Shown one piece after another: positions 8,980 to 22,239 of a stretch of DNA of 64,000 nucleotides. Every line of letters starts with the position of its first letter. The first letter of the stretch is position 1. The translations under genes were made by a program, and so were the position numbers. Origin of the DNA: Otis tarda (Eukaryota > Chordata > Aves > Otidiformes > Otididae). The stretch covers positions 81,847,785 to 81,911,784 of the forward strand of contig CM048555.1 of assembly GCA_026413225.1 (NCBI GenBank), written 5' to 3'. The notes under the pieces were generated by a model, which had not been told where the DNA came from, did no database searches, and saw only the letters and a list, made by a program, of their open reading frames with translations.

Positions 8980-11900
8980 TAGGTCAGAGAAATGGTCACA
9001 GTACTCTGCTGTGACAGGGCAGTGGAGTGGGGATTGGGGGAGCACGGGTGTACCATGTGGCACCCCTGCCACGTTGCCCCATGGCTGCTTCCCCACCCTG
9101 TGACTTCCAGAGCCAAGACCATCATACAAACATGGTACAGCACCATCTCACGCTTAAAATAAAAAATAAAACTTAAAGAATTATCTCTGCAAATAGTAGG
9201 CTTCTTCAGCTCTGTGTGAAACACCAAATGATGGGAAGAAGACACGAAAGGAGCGTTTCATCACCTCCTGTCACCCTCCTGTACGGGACTTCCCTGTACT
9301 GTTGTGGCCTCCTTGGTTTGCAATAAAGTGGGAAGCATGGGTAAAGCATCACAAAAATTCCAGATTTTGTGAAATCTCTGAGCAACAGAGACACTGATGT
9401 CTCCACGAGCTGAGTGACAGACCCCCCCCGATCATGCCTGAAGCCAGGGTCTCTAACCAACAACTTTCTTGTGAGGGTTTTCAGTGTTTCTTTGGACTTG
9501 GCTGTTTGCAGCTGTTCCTAGGAGCTTGATAACAGCCACGGACAGAGATTACGGTTTGTTACTTTAATCTCACTGTCCTTCAATGTTGCAAGTGACCTCT
9601 TCTGCCTCTACTCCAGGTCCACAGGGCTCTCTGCGGAGGAATGCAATTACAAAAAAATAAAATAAAACAAAACAAAACTTGCCATCGTTCACCATCAGAC
9701 AGCAGAAAGAGAACAGAAAATATGTGCTACGTATGCAGCTCTGCTGGGTGAAATGCAGGATTAGGACACAGAAAATCGGCTTCTTGGATCTATCAAATTA
9801 ATAGCATCACTCTTCTTTTCCATGGATTTATTTCTGATCCTTCTATTTTTCTCTTTAAATGACAGCTCATCACCATGTGGACCATTACTTGCAAACACAC
9901 TCGGTGCTGTGCTTTACCAGCAAACAGGTGAATATTGGTCAGAACAGCAGAAGGGTTCACGACAGATAGGCAGGAGATGGAGACACCACACGCACGCCTT
10001 ACCTCAATAGTCCATGCAGCACTGTGGGGAGGAAGATCGAGCCTGCGACGTTTTCACTGGGCTTTACTCTGGCCACGTTCAACGAGAGTTCAGTTCACGC
10101 TTCATTACTTGAAATGCAGCCACACACAGCTCACTGTCAGCACTGGACTGAACGTCTGGGTTCCCCTTGGGGTTTGGGATCTGCTTGAAGACCATTGTGT
10201 TGTCAAGGTGGACTATGCTTGGGTGGGGGATCTTGTACCAGCTCTGCTTCACCAGGCTGCTTGAGGCACGTGGCCAGGGTTTACAGAGAAGGCTGAGATT
10301 TCATATTCAGTTTCAACCCATAGGGAAAATTAAAAAAAAAAAAAAAGGAAAATCTGCAGAAAGTCCTAGACCAAGAAAAAGTCTGCAGAAAGCCTTAGAC
10401 CAAGACAAGCCCAGTGGAGCCCAGCCTCTCTATGAGCTGGAAGGTCTCATTATTAAGTAGATAGGAGATGTCAACACAAGTTTTTCCCTGCCAAGAGCTG
10501 ATCAATGAACACGCTTGTGGCAAACAGGGCGACTTGGTGAGCTGTGCAAACTGAATCACTGCAGCAGGCGAGACCCGCCTTCTCCCAGCACATCTCTCTC
10601 ACATCCTGTGCTCTCACATTAATGTGGATTTTACCCTTGCTCATAAGCCCATCAACTGCAGAGATGCTGGATAATACACCAAAATGAGGTCTCGATCGTA
10701 CTCAGGCTGCGGTTAGAGGTAGCACACAGCTCCCTGAACCTGACCGTGCTGATGAAAGGACAGAAGGTGGTGAGCAGGACCCAGAATGGGCTATACCTTC
10801 AGCAAAAAGGTTTGAGGGACCCATGTGGTGCCAGTGCTATGAATAAATAAAACACGTTTCTCGATATCCATCCACCCAGCACCTCTCAGCAGCACACAAA
10901 CCCCTTTAAACAGACAGGCAGGAAAGAACGACCCTTTATCTCGCGACGCGGTGAAAGGCAGCATTGTCGGGCCGGATGGTTTCATTACCCCCTTGTGTGT
11001 GATTCCGTGCATCGGAGCTTGTGTTCCAAAAAAGTGAAAAATGACCTGTTACACGTGTGCATGGGCGCGTACACAGCTTCTCTCTGCATCTCCGTGGTAA
11101 GGGTTAGTTATACACCTTGTCTAAGGGACAAAGCCCCGCTCTGCCGTGCTGTGTTCTTTTGGATTGGCTCCGTATTCCCTTGTCTCCAGCAGACAATTAG
11201 GAACAGGCCTCCAGGAGTGCTCTGCGCTCCGAGAAACCCAGAAAAGCCTCTGCCAATCCCCCAGTGACCTCATGACCCGGAGGTAACATCCATACTAAGC
11301 TGTTTTTAAGACAAACAGAAGGAAATACTTAGGTGTAAAATTACTTGGCAGAAGCCAACCCGTTTCCTTTTTTGACAGGGGCAAAATAAATAGAATAATC
11401 ATCCACGATCCTGAAAAACCCAACCACCCACTACGAGAAAAGGGGGGCTGCACGCTCTTTTTGGATGATGCTCTGTGCCCCTTGAACCGGAGAGACGGGA
11501 CTATCCTGAACTCCTCCGTCATGCATCTGAGTGCACGAGAGGGAATGGGAGCCAGCCAGGTTCCTTCAGCTTCCCCACCACCCTCTGATCAAGACCCTCT
11601 TCTTCTCCCTCAAGGCTCTTCTGCAGGCTGCAGGGCCCCCAGCCCCTCTGCTGAACAAGGTTACCGTCTGTTTTCTTGTCCAACTGCCTTGCAATACACC
11701 TTAATCTCCAGAAAGCTAGACCCGTGTCAGTCAGGAACAAGTTCACTAGCACACATTTTAGCTGATGTGGGAAAATAAATGGGGAACAGGAATAGTCAGA
11801 GATCTCCTTATAATAATACGGATTGTATCTATTCATAATTTTTGCTTTTGGCTTTTCAATAGAAGTATAAGTGGATTAGTAAGAAGAAATTGTGGATTTT

Positions 11901-13160
11901 TTTTTTTTCCCCCTCAGTTAAAAATAAAATTTCCTTTCCACTTGTACCTGGGAAAGAGCAGCTCTTCGTTAGGCTAACCAACACATTTTGGAAGGACAAA
12001 TATCATCTGGCTTATGTCAGATGAGTCAACCTGGAATGAGACCAGTGGGAAAAGAATTGAGATACTTTCTATACACAGTGTCAAATTCAGAAGATTGAAT
12101 TCACTTGGAGACTTAGGAACCCAAGATGGAAACATCCTGGCTTCATCAGATACAAGAAGCGTTCCTTGCAACGTCGTACTCCTGTAATTTTGGGGAAGTG
12201 TCTGTGAATTCCCCACGGTGTCACCATCCTGGAGAAAGCTAGGCTAGCAGCCAGTGACACCTAACACAGAGCCTTTGAAATAATTTAATCCCATCAAAAC
12301 ACAGAAACCTAGACACACTCAGAAAATTAAGACAACCCCAAAGTACTTTTCACTGGATGTCACTGGCTCTGATTTTGAAGCTTTTTTCTTTATTGTACAG
12401 TTCTAAGAAACAATTCTCTGCTATGGGTCCTGCTCCAGAGAACCACGTTAAGATGAGGTCTGAAAACCCAAGGTTCTTAAGATATTTTGAAGACTGATGT
12501 TGTTGATTCTACAGGGGAAAAAACAACAAAAACAGCTGAAAAGTGTAGAAAATGTCTACAAACTTATGAATGTCACTGCAGGGATTGAACTCCAAGTCCT
12601 AGTGGTTTTTAAAAATAGATTACCCAAACACCTGCGAGGCCTCTTGCACGCAGATGGTCCTGCCTCCAGAAAGGAGGCTATGCCAAGCGACCTCTCGGAG
12701 ACCTTACCAGGCATATTTTCGTGATTCCTTCAGCAGGTTTGTGCTCCAACCCTGATGAGATACGCTGCCAACGTGATGTCACAGGAGAGAGTGTCTGTAT
12801 TTCTTGGAGTTACTTTGCTAAATTGGAGAAACATTGACATCAGGAATGAAACAAAAGCTATGCTAAAAGGAGATTGGCGAGATTGCAGAGTCAACCACCC
12901 AAACAACAGAAAACGCCACAATTCAGACTGCCTTTTTCTTCCCTGGATTAAACTACCCCTTCTTCTCCTGGGTCATCATGGACCGTGTTTTGTTACCTGA
13001 ATTACTTTTCTTTCACTTCTCTCTCCATCTCTTTTTGAAAGGTCACTGACCCCTCAAGACACAATATAACAGCTAATACCTCTTCCACTCCCAGAGTGGA
13101 AAATCTGCTTCTGTGTCTTACAGAGCATTAGTTTGTTTATACGTCCCAGGACAGCACGAC
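8980..13160. other. Non-coding stretch, no gene seen
   Basis: No recognised gene or repeat family over about 4.2 kb. It holds an A-rich patch at 9650-9680, an A15 run at 10332-10346 followed by a two-copy tandem duplication (10353-10409), and a T run near 11900. GC is mixed and no CpG cluster stands out. Confidence 0.5.
10353..10409 (+). repeat. Two-copy tandem duplication, 28-29 bp unit
   Basis: The units at 10353-10381 and 10382-10409 share tctgcagaaag, then tagaccaaga, with about four differences. This is an old local duplication directly after an A15 run. Confidence 0.85.
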
Positions 13161-13167
13161 AAGAGAA

Positions 13168-13408
13168 CATTGCTGACTCACATTCACAATGTGACTCACT
13201 GTAAATCCCAGGTCCTTCCCCTCGTGCTGTCCCCAGCCAGCCTCCCTCCAGGCTGGTTAGCCTCCCCTAAGCATGGGCGTTTGTGTTTGTGCCCATGGAC
13301 TCACAGCCTGCTTTTCCAGGTTATTTCTCCAGTTTGTGGAGTTTGCTTTGAACTCCTTTCCAGTCCTCCAGCAAACTCTTTCCTCTCCAGCCCTGGCCGA
13401 TGCCACGT
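13168..13408 (-). mobile_element. Ancient CR1 fragment, end of ORF2 region
   Basis: On the + strand this matches the reverse complement of the old CR1 ORF2 C-terminal region: ctgactcacattcacaatgt, aaatcccaggtccttccc, atttctccagtttgtggag, ctttgaactcctttccagtc, ctccagcaaactc. These match remembered blocks such as ...cccagatccctttctgc... and ...catttctccagtttgtcca.... On the minus strand the reading passes through a L-x-K-L-E-K-like tail, typical of the CR1 protein after its RT domain. Diverged and incomplete. The 179-codon + strand open frame across it is antisense noise. Confidence 0.6.
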
Positions 13409-13409
13409 G

Positions 13410-15370
13410 CACATCTCACACTTAAAGTCCGTGGCTCTTTATGCAGGTCACCAACTGAGATACCAAATTGTCCCCAAGCCCTGGAGAGCACAACTCTACA
13501 GAGCCTTCTGTGGCAGCAAACAACTTGTGAAACTGTTTTTGCACACACTTCTGCTGCTTCATCCAACAGAGCTGCTGACAGTAGTGATGTCCTCTTCTCT
13601 TTGGACTGAGAAGGGAGTGGGATACTTTGCCACGGGATGTCTGAAGAGTTAGTGAAGCCATGAAAGGATGGCACTGGGTGGCTTTGGCAGGGAAAGTTGT
13701 TCCAAGTTAAAACATTTCCCTGTGACCACGACAGCATCCATCACAAGACAGCAACAAACCTGTTTCACAGCACCACCAGACTATGTCTTCAGAAGGCTTC
13801 TCATTTAGCTAGGGTGAGTTGGTTTTCTGTAGGAATAGCAAACAATACTTTTGTAAGACAAAGACCAGCACTACTTACTACCTAAAGCTCAAGATAAAGC
13901 AGTGTTAAAAAAAAATTAAAAAAAAAAAACACCAAAAAGACAAACAAAAAACCACCAACAAACAAACACCACCAAAAAGAAATCCCACCATACACAGGAC
14001 TTCAGAATTCAAAGCAAATATCCCTCTTCCATTCTTTTTTCCCTCACAAGAAAATAAACTGTTCTAGCTAAAAAACTTAAAGGAGAAAAAAAAAAACCAC
14101 CAAAAAAAGCAAAACCCACCACCTTCACACCCTCTCCCAGAAGGGGATAACGGGGAGGGGGAATAAGGAAGCTAGAAGGAAGTAACACGGGTAGGCTAGC
14201 ATATAGTGAGATTTCCTCCTTACTGGCTGTGCTGAAGTTTCTAAAAGCAGAAACCATCCTGAACAAACTGAATAATACACCATGGAAGTAAACCCTCCTT
14301 CAACCCAGCCAGAGAGCAGAGAGACTGCAAAAGAGAGGAACCTCCCTGAACATCACTGGGCTACAGCAATAAATGTTCTGAGACAAACTAAATCAGTTCT
14401 TCTCATTAACCCCCAGGTGGATTAAATCTAATTCTCTCAGTAGTAACTACCAGGGCCAAATTACCTCACGGTATAAATCAGGCAACGGTGTAAATAGCAT
14501 ACACCTGAAGCCATAAATGTCTGGGAGCTGTGACTGGGTAAGGACAGGCTCAGTCCCTTCCCCACCCCCATGTACTGGGCAGTGTTTGCTCCAATATGAA
14601 GCCCATTGACTCCAACAATTTTTTTTGGTGGTTGCAGCTGGGACTTGGGCATAGCTGCCACAGTGGGCACAGCTTTTTGGGATGGGTTAAAAAGAGTTAT
14701 GCTTAAATTAAGTGCCAGGATGCCCAAGTACTCTCCTCCTGGCATGTTCTCCTCACTTTATTTCTGGTTTTTTACTGCTCTCAGCTGCATTCTAGAAAGG
14801 AAAGAGACAATTTACAATTTACATCAACCTTTTCCCTGCTGCAGGTTCTTCCCCAGTGCACCATAGGCTTTGTGATGATTTAAGGGCATGGAGTCGCCTG
14901 CATTCTACTTCCTTTTTTCTGCCAGCTACTGCCGTCCTTCCCCTAGATTCATGTGGGAGATTGTAGTAGTTTTCTTATTTTCCATCCTACTTTGTCTGTG
15001 ACCTAACATCAGATTTGTTTTTTCAAACCATAGCTGCTTACTGGAAGGCGATCTTGCTGGAACTTTGTATCACAGCTGCCAACTTTCTTTTGTGATCTAG
15101 TAATTTTGAAACTCAACCAATAGATAAACCATTTCAAGGAAAGCTCTCAAGCATAGAGCATGTTTGTTTCTTGCCTAGAACTGGCTTGGCTTTAAGAGCC
15201 TCAAAGTCTGAGAAGGAGCTATGGTGGTGTCAACGAGACAGATCACTTCAAGTGTCCAACAGTTATCTCAAGCATTGTTAGATTTTGTGGTGTCTGTATT
15301 CAAGAGAAAAATTCAGACTACGCACTTTTTGTGGCTGCTAGATTCGGAAACCATAAAACGAGACATGGGA
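13410..15370. other. Non-coding stretch with A-rich low-complexity DNA
   Basis: No gene seen. The notable content is an A-rich, CAAA/CCACC-rich low-complexity patch (13905-13982) and another A-rich patch at 14080-14125. Confidence 0.5.
13905..13982 (+). repeat. A-rich low-complexity tract with CAAA/CACCA words
   Basis: Nearly all A and C on the + strand, with A runs interrupted by CACC and CAAA words. A simple-sequence tract. Confidence 0.85.
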
Positions 15371-15373
15371 ACA

Positions 15374-15473
15374 GGACATGGTTTAGTAAGCGTGGTGGTG
15401 TTAGGTTGACAGTGAGACTTGATTATCTTGGAGGTCTCTTCCAACCTTAAGATGCTATGATTATGATTCTATG
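15374..15473 (+). mobile_element. CR1 LINE 3' end (catggtttagt type)
   Basis: Sense-strand 3' terminus of the CR1 subgroup with acatggtttagtaagcgtgg, ggtggtgttaggttgac, gattatcttggaggtctctt, ccaacctt and the closing atgattctatga. About 100 bases remain, so it is strongly 5'-truncated. Confidence 0.8.
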
Positions 15474-15510
15474 AAATATCCAGAAATAGGTGTTTCACAC
15501 TTTTGTCGTC

Positions 15511-15600
15511 TGAGTAACCTGCTCTAACTGGACCTGCTCTGAGGAGCAGGTTGAACTAGAGGTTTCTGTAGGTCTCTCCCAATCTGTGTGGTTCTGTACC
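15511..15600 (+). mobile_element. CR1 LINE 3' end, second subfamily
   Basis: A different CR1 tail in the same orientation, about 40 bases after the previous one: tgagtaacctgctctaactg, gacctgctctgaggagcagg, ttgaactagagg, ggtctctcccaatctgtgtg, gttctgta. It carries the gttctgta-type ending and not attctatg, so it is a separate insertion. Confidence 0.7.
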
Positions 15601-16247
15601 TCCTCTGTCAGTGTGTTACATGAAGAGGTAATGTCATCGGTACTTAGGAGAAGTCTGCTCTTTCAAAACTTTCTTCCTTGTCTTGAAATCCATTTCCATG
15701 ATGGTAAGTCCTGCAAATTTCTTTTAAGCAAAAATAATAGTGCAACAGAACATGAGATCTTGGCCAAGAAGTAGCAGATGCTACCAGCTGTGGAAGCTCA
15801 GAATTCCCAAACGGGGAACACAGTTATATAGCCCTGGCTGGGGCTTAGTTAAAGCAGACTGCCATCTCCCAGAGTTTCCATGATAAATGCTGGAAAAGAG
15901 CCCAACCTACAAAGTGTAGGTCTGATTACAGCTTTACTACGGTTTTGCCATTAGAGGCAGAACAGGTAGGAACGTCTAAACTTGTGGTTGCCTGAAACTT
16001 TTCACTTTAAAGCCCTGTTTCCACTTTACAGCGCTGTCAAAAATTAAGCAAAGCACCATGAAATGCAGGGTGTACGCCATAGGCTGGATTTCCCTGGATA
16101 CTTCAGCCAAAATAGTCCAGCCAAAACAGCTTCTGAGAACAAAGCTAGGAGGGGGAAATACATTGTTTTACCTATGGTAAACGATTCTGGAAGCCGCCTC
16201 CCTTTGGAAAGCTGCAGTGTGCCTTTGACTTTGAACAGGCCCTCAAA

Positions 16248-16273
16248 ATTTAGCAGGGAGCGCCCTGCTAAAT
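16248..16273. repeat. Perfect inverted repeat, 11-bp arms, 4-base loop
   Basis: Arms ATTTAGCAGGG and CCCTGCTAAAT are exact reverse complements around AGCG. It lies in a block (16030-16380) of otherwise unique sequence with a look of constraint. It may be a palindromic protein-binding site or chance. There is no run of T after it that would suggest a transcript end. Confidence 0.9.
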
Positions 16274-19200
16274 ATCCCTGTTGCAGATGCGTCTTTTGGC
16301 ACTGATGAAAGAATTTTCCTAGACTTGATCGTGTTAAAATTGCAGAGCGTGTGTGCAGTCAACAAAGCCTTGTAATAGATGTGCAGTTAAACGCTCCGCC
16401 CCACCCTGGCTCCCTCCGTACAGGTTCTGCTCTGATTTAGGCCCTTGAGAGGCTGAGCACGGCCAGAGGTGTAGGTTAGGTGAGGCTGATGCCTCTCTCA
16501 GCTTTATCCATTAAAGAGGAGAAAAGCCTCTGACCTTTCGAATGATGCTGAGCACAGCCTTCTGCTCCCTTCTAGAACAACGAGAGGCAGGAGGTTCTCT
16601 TTTGGGGTTTGCCCCTCTGGGCAGAGAAGGTAGATCTTTCCTCGGCTTCATCTGCACTGATGGGATGACCACAGATATTGCTAACAGCATGCCAAGTGTA
16701 AGAGGCTTCCCTATACCTTATTCCCTCTTCTGAAGGTAAAGATTTGTGCTGCAGACTGAGGTTTTTTGTTTGCGTTATATTCGTGTCGCTCAGTGTTGAC
16801 ATTAGAGAAAGCTGGCCTCTGGAGCAGAGCATGGTGAGGTTTGCAGTGGTCCTTGATGGACTTTCCTCCGCAGGCTCAGACCTACACGGTTTCTGATAAC
16901 ACACAACTGCACCTAAGGCAGCTCCAGTTTTTGTCTCAGACCTTTACACAGTCATTGATTCCTGTTGGCTCAGCTTCTGGGGCGTTTTGAGAATAAAGAT
17001 TGAAAGCTTTAAATTAATGTAGGGTTCTCTGAGAAGGTATGGAGATGAACAGAGTAGAAGTGTTGCTGTCCAACAGTAACAGATAGTGCCAAGGAGGGTT
17101 TTGCATCTGTTGGCTGGTGCTGCCCCAGAATTTCATTCCGGCCAAGGCCAGGAAGTCTCTGGCTGCTGGCTCCAGCCATCTGGCTCCAGCACCCTCTGGA
17201 ACTAACCTACAGTGGTGTGCTGAGCTTGTACAGCCTTTGGTGAGAGGTCATGGGAATGGCAAGCTCGTGCAGGATACACTGGCTGTTGGGTGCACCCTAA
17301 CACACCTCCATCTATATTTTCTGGTACTTAACAAAGAGATGAGGGCACATGCAGTTCTTCCCTCAGTGAGCAACTTTTCACTGCATACAAAATTGCTTTA
17401 AGTACCTCATTTGAAAATTTTCTGAGTGTAATATGAAGATATCAAAGTGTCTCGGTCTAATCTGCTTTGCCGTCCATAAGAACAGACAAAAACAATTAGC
17501 TGATCTATTTGTTTCTTTTCATCAACAGGCCTACTGGAAGAGAAGAAGCAGGACCATACTGTATTCTTCTTTGGGAATACCAGAACGGTGGGAAAGAATG
17601 ACACAACTGGTCATTAGGAAAAAGTGAGTTCACCTATTTCTTGGAAATTATTCCCAAGGAAATACTTAACTCTTATACAAGCACACACACACCTACAGAT
17701 CTAGTGTGATGTCCAAGAGCAAGGACATGCCTTCTTTATGTAAAAGAGAGAGAGAAAAATCAAGAATTAAGATCTAGAGAATAAAATTCAAGACTTTCAC
17801 AGTGAACACGTTCATCTCTGCAGCTGCTGCTCAGCTGCATGCAGGGCTCTAGTTCTGTCTCAACTGCTGATCTTGCGGGCATCTCATACTACACCCAATC
17901 TGCTTAGACTCAACTAAAACTACGGCTAGTGAGCTGTGATGTCCTAAGAAATCCCTCAAGGCAAGTATGAAAGTGCCTATACTCCTTCCTTTCGATGTAA
18001 GACATAGCCAGGAAGCTGGGAATTGCTCAGAATTAGGCGCCAGACTCAGATGGGTTGCACTGACACACGTCTCAGTTGCAGACTCCCTGCCAGTGTTTCC
18101 AGCTCCTTTCCCTGCCTCTTCTTCCTAAAAGTAGGAGAGTTTTTCAGTGCACGGTGTCTTGGAAGAGTGTACCTACTGTTTAGGTTGACATCCAAGTGTG
18201 GAAGAAGGCCAGAATATCACAGACTTACCCATTTGGGACATTTTTCTTTGAATGTTGTAGGTGACCCTGACTGCCACCCACCCTCTGAGTTCCATTTCAG
18301 TTTTCCGTGGTGACTGCTGCTCAGAGGACATGGGACACAGCTTGAATTTGGGAAGTTCAGTCCCAGAGCTGAGTCGCCTCTGTCTGAACAGCTCTGTTCT
18401 CTCTGGTGTAGTTCCTCTGCCTGTAAAAGGCATTCGCAGGCAGAAGCACTGCAGTGTCTGTTGTAGGTATGGAATAAATGATGAAACTCTACCTTGACGT
18501 ACCAAAATGGAGCATTTTATCTCCGCAACTGAGAGCAAAGGCACGTTGCCTGTGATGGAGGAAGAAGGAATAGGAATTAGCTCTCTCCCCGCAGCTCTAG
18601 TATTTCAGGCTTGGATTTAAAGAGCAGCCAGAGGAAGTTTGGCCTTGAGTTCCTACTGAATTTAGCCATTTTACTGATTTAGGCACCTCTGGTTAAAAAA
18701 ATGAAGAAGGGAAACCCTTGTTTTTGCTGCTTCCAAAAAAACGCTTGCCAGAGCCCTCTGTTCCATCAGAGACAAGCTCTCCAAGATGTCACCAGGAGTT
18801 TCGCGGCTCCAGCCAGAGAGCGATGCTCTTCGCTGCCGTGTTTTTCCCTTCACCGTGACTCCACCCTGCTGACCTTTAAGTGAAGTAATAGGCTCACGAG
18901 AACACTTCCAAAGCGGAGCACTTTTCCGACTGCCTTACAACCCCTCTCTTTCCCTCTGTCTATCAGACCCAATAAGTATAAGCCTCAAACACCAGTCCCA
19001 CCGGCATCTGCCAGGATAGATTTCCAAGTTTTTTTATGGGCTTCATAAAGTTGGGATCAGGGGGATTTTTCCACAGGACTTGAGTAGAAAGAAAGACTTT
19101 CTCCACCTCTTTTTTTAACTTCATCTTTAATTCTTTCATTTGGGAAACGAGCTCATTCTGAGAATAAAAATAACCCCTTGATTTGTGTACTTCTTCCTTA

Positions 19201-21510
19201 AAACAGAGCGAGACTTGTTGGTGGATCTAATAAAGTTTTTTTCTCTCTCTTTCTTTCTCTCGTGCACTGTTAGGCTGTAATTTTATCCAGATGCCTTTGC
19301 TACTAATAGCCTTCCACTTTGTGTTTTTGTATTTCACACACACGCATGTGCCAGGCCATCTTTTCTTGACATATCTCACATCTTTTTCACCTTCTCCTGA
19401 AGACCCACGGTAAAGATCATTGGACTCTGTCAACCTCTTCCTCCAGCCTGTACCTCCTCACTTTCATGGCTTATAATTTCATCTTGATTATTAACACCTT
19501 CTCCTTCTGTTTGGTTAACATATTTCTGAGGTGCCTGCTGGCCAGCACCTCAACACTGTGCAAGAAGATCAAAGCAAACAGTTAAAGGAAGAAACAAATA
19601 GATGGCCAAGCCAAACCAAGGGACCTGGTAATAAGGCTGTCTCCATTACCCTCTCCCAGTCCCAGCTGAAGGAAAAGAGATTCATTCACAATTAAAGCAG
19701 ATTAAAAAAAAAAAACAAAACCAGTAACAAATTAAGGGAATGAAAAGCATGGACATGTCAAACCATATTGTTGCTCAAGGGTCTGTGGTGATGAACACTG
19801 GTTACCCATCAATCAGAGGGATTCTTAGAGATGTTGGCCATCAGTTGGGAAAGTCTTGTTCACAACCTGTTCCCGAGTGGCAGGTCTGTGGCACGGGGTC
19901 CGTCTTTTCTCTTTGTGTTTACACAGCTTTGATGACCTCTCTGGGGTCCTAAGGCCATAACCGAACTTCTTTGCTGTTCTGGTAATACAAATAATGCAGA
20001 AACTAAGAGCAGCTCCGCTCTGGCCAAGCACCTATGCATGATTGGAAAGTGGTAATAGTGGTCACACAATGAAACATGTTTCATGGAAAAGAGGAGAGGA
20101 GGAGAACACTCAAGTCTTCCCAGCCCTGATTCCAAGATGCTGCCTCTAATGCCTTCTCTGATGTCTCTCACAAACACAAAAAGTTGAGGATAATGTTCAG
20201 GTACCTTAAGTCACGTACTTAATTTTATTTGGGATGTCGTGGGGTACCCCAAACACATATAGGGCTGGTGGATGTGAGAGAGCAGCTGAGGAAAGCCCTT
20301 GCCCTTCTGGAAAGGCAGTGGCAGGCCAGTGGGAAATAGCAGCAGATGCGTTTGCTTGGGCAACTGAATTCCACCTTGAAAGACTGCTTCTCCGGAGGGC
20401 AAAGTAGACTTTGCCATCAGGTCTTACTTGCTCTGAATTCCTGCAGAGGAGACAGGGAAGAGGGGCGGACCAGCCCAGCAAGGTCCATTGCAGGGTAATG
20501 ACTCCTTTTCAGTAGAAACCACGTTCTAACTGGAGCATTCCTGTTGGCAAGACTGAGACTGAGAACTTATTCTCTGCTCCTTAACCCGTACGTGATCAGA
20601 GACTGATGCTAAAGCTTTTCAGGTTTAGGGTAAAGCTCGGTGAAACTAAACTGAGCCGAGGCCACAGAAGCCCACTGCAATATAACAATATTTTTTCCAT
20701 GCACACACCTTGTCATACAGCAAGCAACTGGGATTGGGGAAGAGCATTTCTACTTGCTCTGGCACGAATAGATATGTTGGCTGCCCAGCACTGCGTTAAC
20801 CCAACTTCTACCTGATCTCATCCAAGAACCTGCACAGTAATTGACCCATGATCATTCTGTGTACGAATTTGTCCTCTCTGCAGAGCTTTCCAGACAAACC
20901 TGACTCAGGAGCAAACATCAGCTCCTCCAGAGAGGACACGGCAGACTGCCTGCACCTTGAGGGTCCAGGGTGCTTCTATCAACCTTCCAGCTGCCCTGGC
21001 TTGTTGGCTTTTTTTGAGTTTTCAAGTCTTAATGAGTGACTTTGTCCCTTGATTTAAACCTCTTTCCTGTTTCAGTTTGCTTGCTCCTGTGAGCTCAGGC
21101 TTCCAGATCATGCTTTAAGCTTTGATATTTAATTTGGCCCAGGTCATATTTATTTGAGCGCCAATTCAGGGCTAGCTCTGGGTGGGCTGAGTGGCAGAGA
21201 AAGGCACAATGGGATGGTAATGTGGGGCTACGCCCACTATGCACTGGGCTGCCTACATCTCCCTTGGGGGTGGTGAGGAGCATGGAGAGAAGATCAACCA
21301 GAGAGGCTCAGGAGTAAAAAGGTGTGAGTGCCAACAGCATCTCACGTGAAGTTCTAGTGTTGTGACAAGAGGTCCTATCCTGAGAAGTATCTGACCTGCG
21401 CAGCTTGTATTTTTCACTACTGCAGCTCACGTACCAAAGGGAAAAAAACCCTGAAATTAGCTCACCCACTGCTTCTGTGAGTTATCCTGGGTTTCTTCTG
21501 CTGCGGCGCC

Positions 21511-21540
21511 TGTCTATGCTGCCATGGAGCAGCATAGACA
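21511..21540. repeat. Perfect inverted repeat, 12-bp arms, 6-base loop
   Basis: Arms TGTCTATGCTGC and GCAGCATAGACA are exact reverse complements around CATGGA, and the centre itself contains CCATGG. It is too short for a typical pre-microRNA stem. It may be a dyad binding site or a cruciform-prone sequence. Confidence 0.95.
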
Positions 21541-22239
21541 ACCATTGCTCCCCTTATACAGTAACATGACTTTATGAGGCGATTTTATGAGGAATAAGTC
21601 GATTTCCAAAACAACGTGAATATATGCTGATACACAATGCTAAATTAGAGCTAATCTGTAGTAACTCAACCCTCCTGAACGGGTTGTACCGTGTCTCAGG
21701 TCACAGATCGGAGCGGCGATGCTATGAAATGCGTCCTGGCCTTCTGTTCATCTCAGGATGCTTTGGAGTCAGAAGTCACAGTTTTAATGGGAAAAGGGAA
21801 TCTCACAGAGAGCCACTGTGAGTCTGATTCTTCTGGTGTTCCTTGGCCAGGTGGGAGCGGACCATTCAGCCAAGATGCACAGGTGGTCTGGGAGAGGAAG
21901 ATACTCTCTGTCCCTGCTTCTGATCTTTCCTAGATATGCAGGTATTTCAACAGCTCTAAAAATATTGTCCGTCCAGTCTCAGCAGCACTGCATCTCCCAT
22001 GTTCAGAACAAAGGTAACGTTCATTCCCTCCCACTTCCATCTCCCTCTCAAACCTGCTTTCTCTGCTGGCATTGAAAAGCACACGCACGCAAAGCCAAGC
22101 CAGGGAAATGTGCCACGGTGTCTCAGCCCACCCCTCTGCAGATGCCTAGGAGAAGCAGGAGCTCTTATCAAGCTAAATGATAGAAGAAGGAGCACAGTGT
22201 GTCCAAACTCTGGTGGGATGGAGGAGGTGGATGATAAGA

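Noticed and set aside
8711-9103. A 130-codon open frame
   Set aside because: It is read through the CR1 3' region at 8757-8976. Shorter versions of the same peptide recur in the CR1 copies near 46.0 and 54.9 kb.
13113-13652. A 179-codon + strand open frame, the longest in the window
   Set aside because: It runs largely across an antisense ancient CR1 fragment, shows no domain or compositional sign of a real protein, and overlaps a 138-codon frame on the other strand.
20235-20250. TGGGGTACCCCA 12-bp palindrome
   Set aside because: A 12-bp palindrome is expected by chance several times in 64 kb, and nothing around it suggests function.
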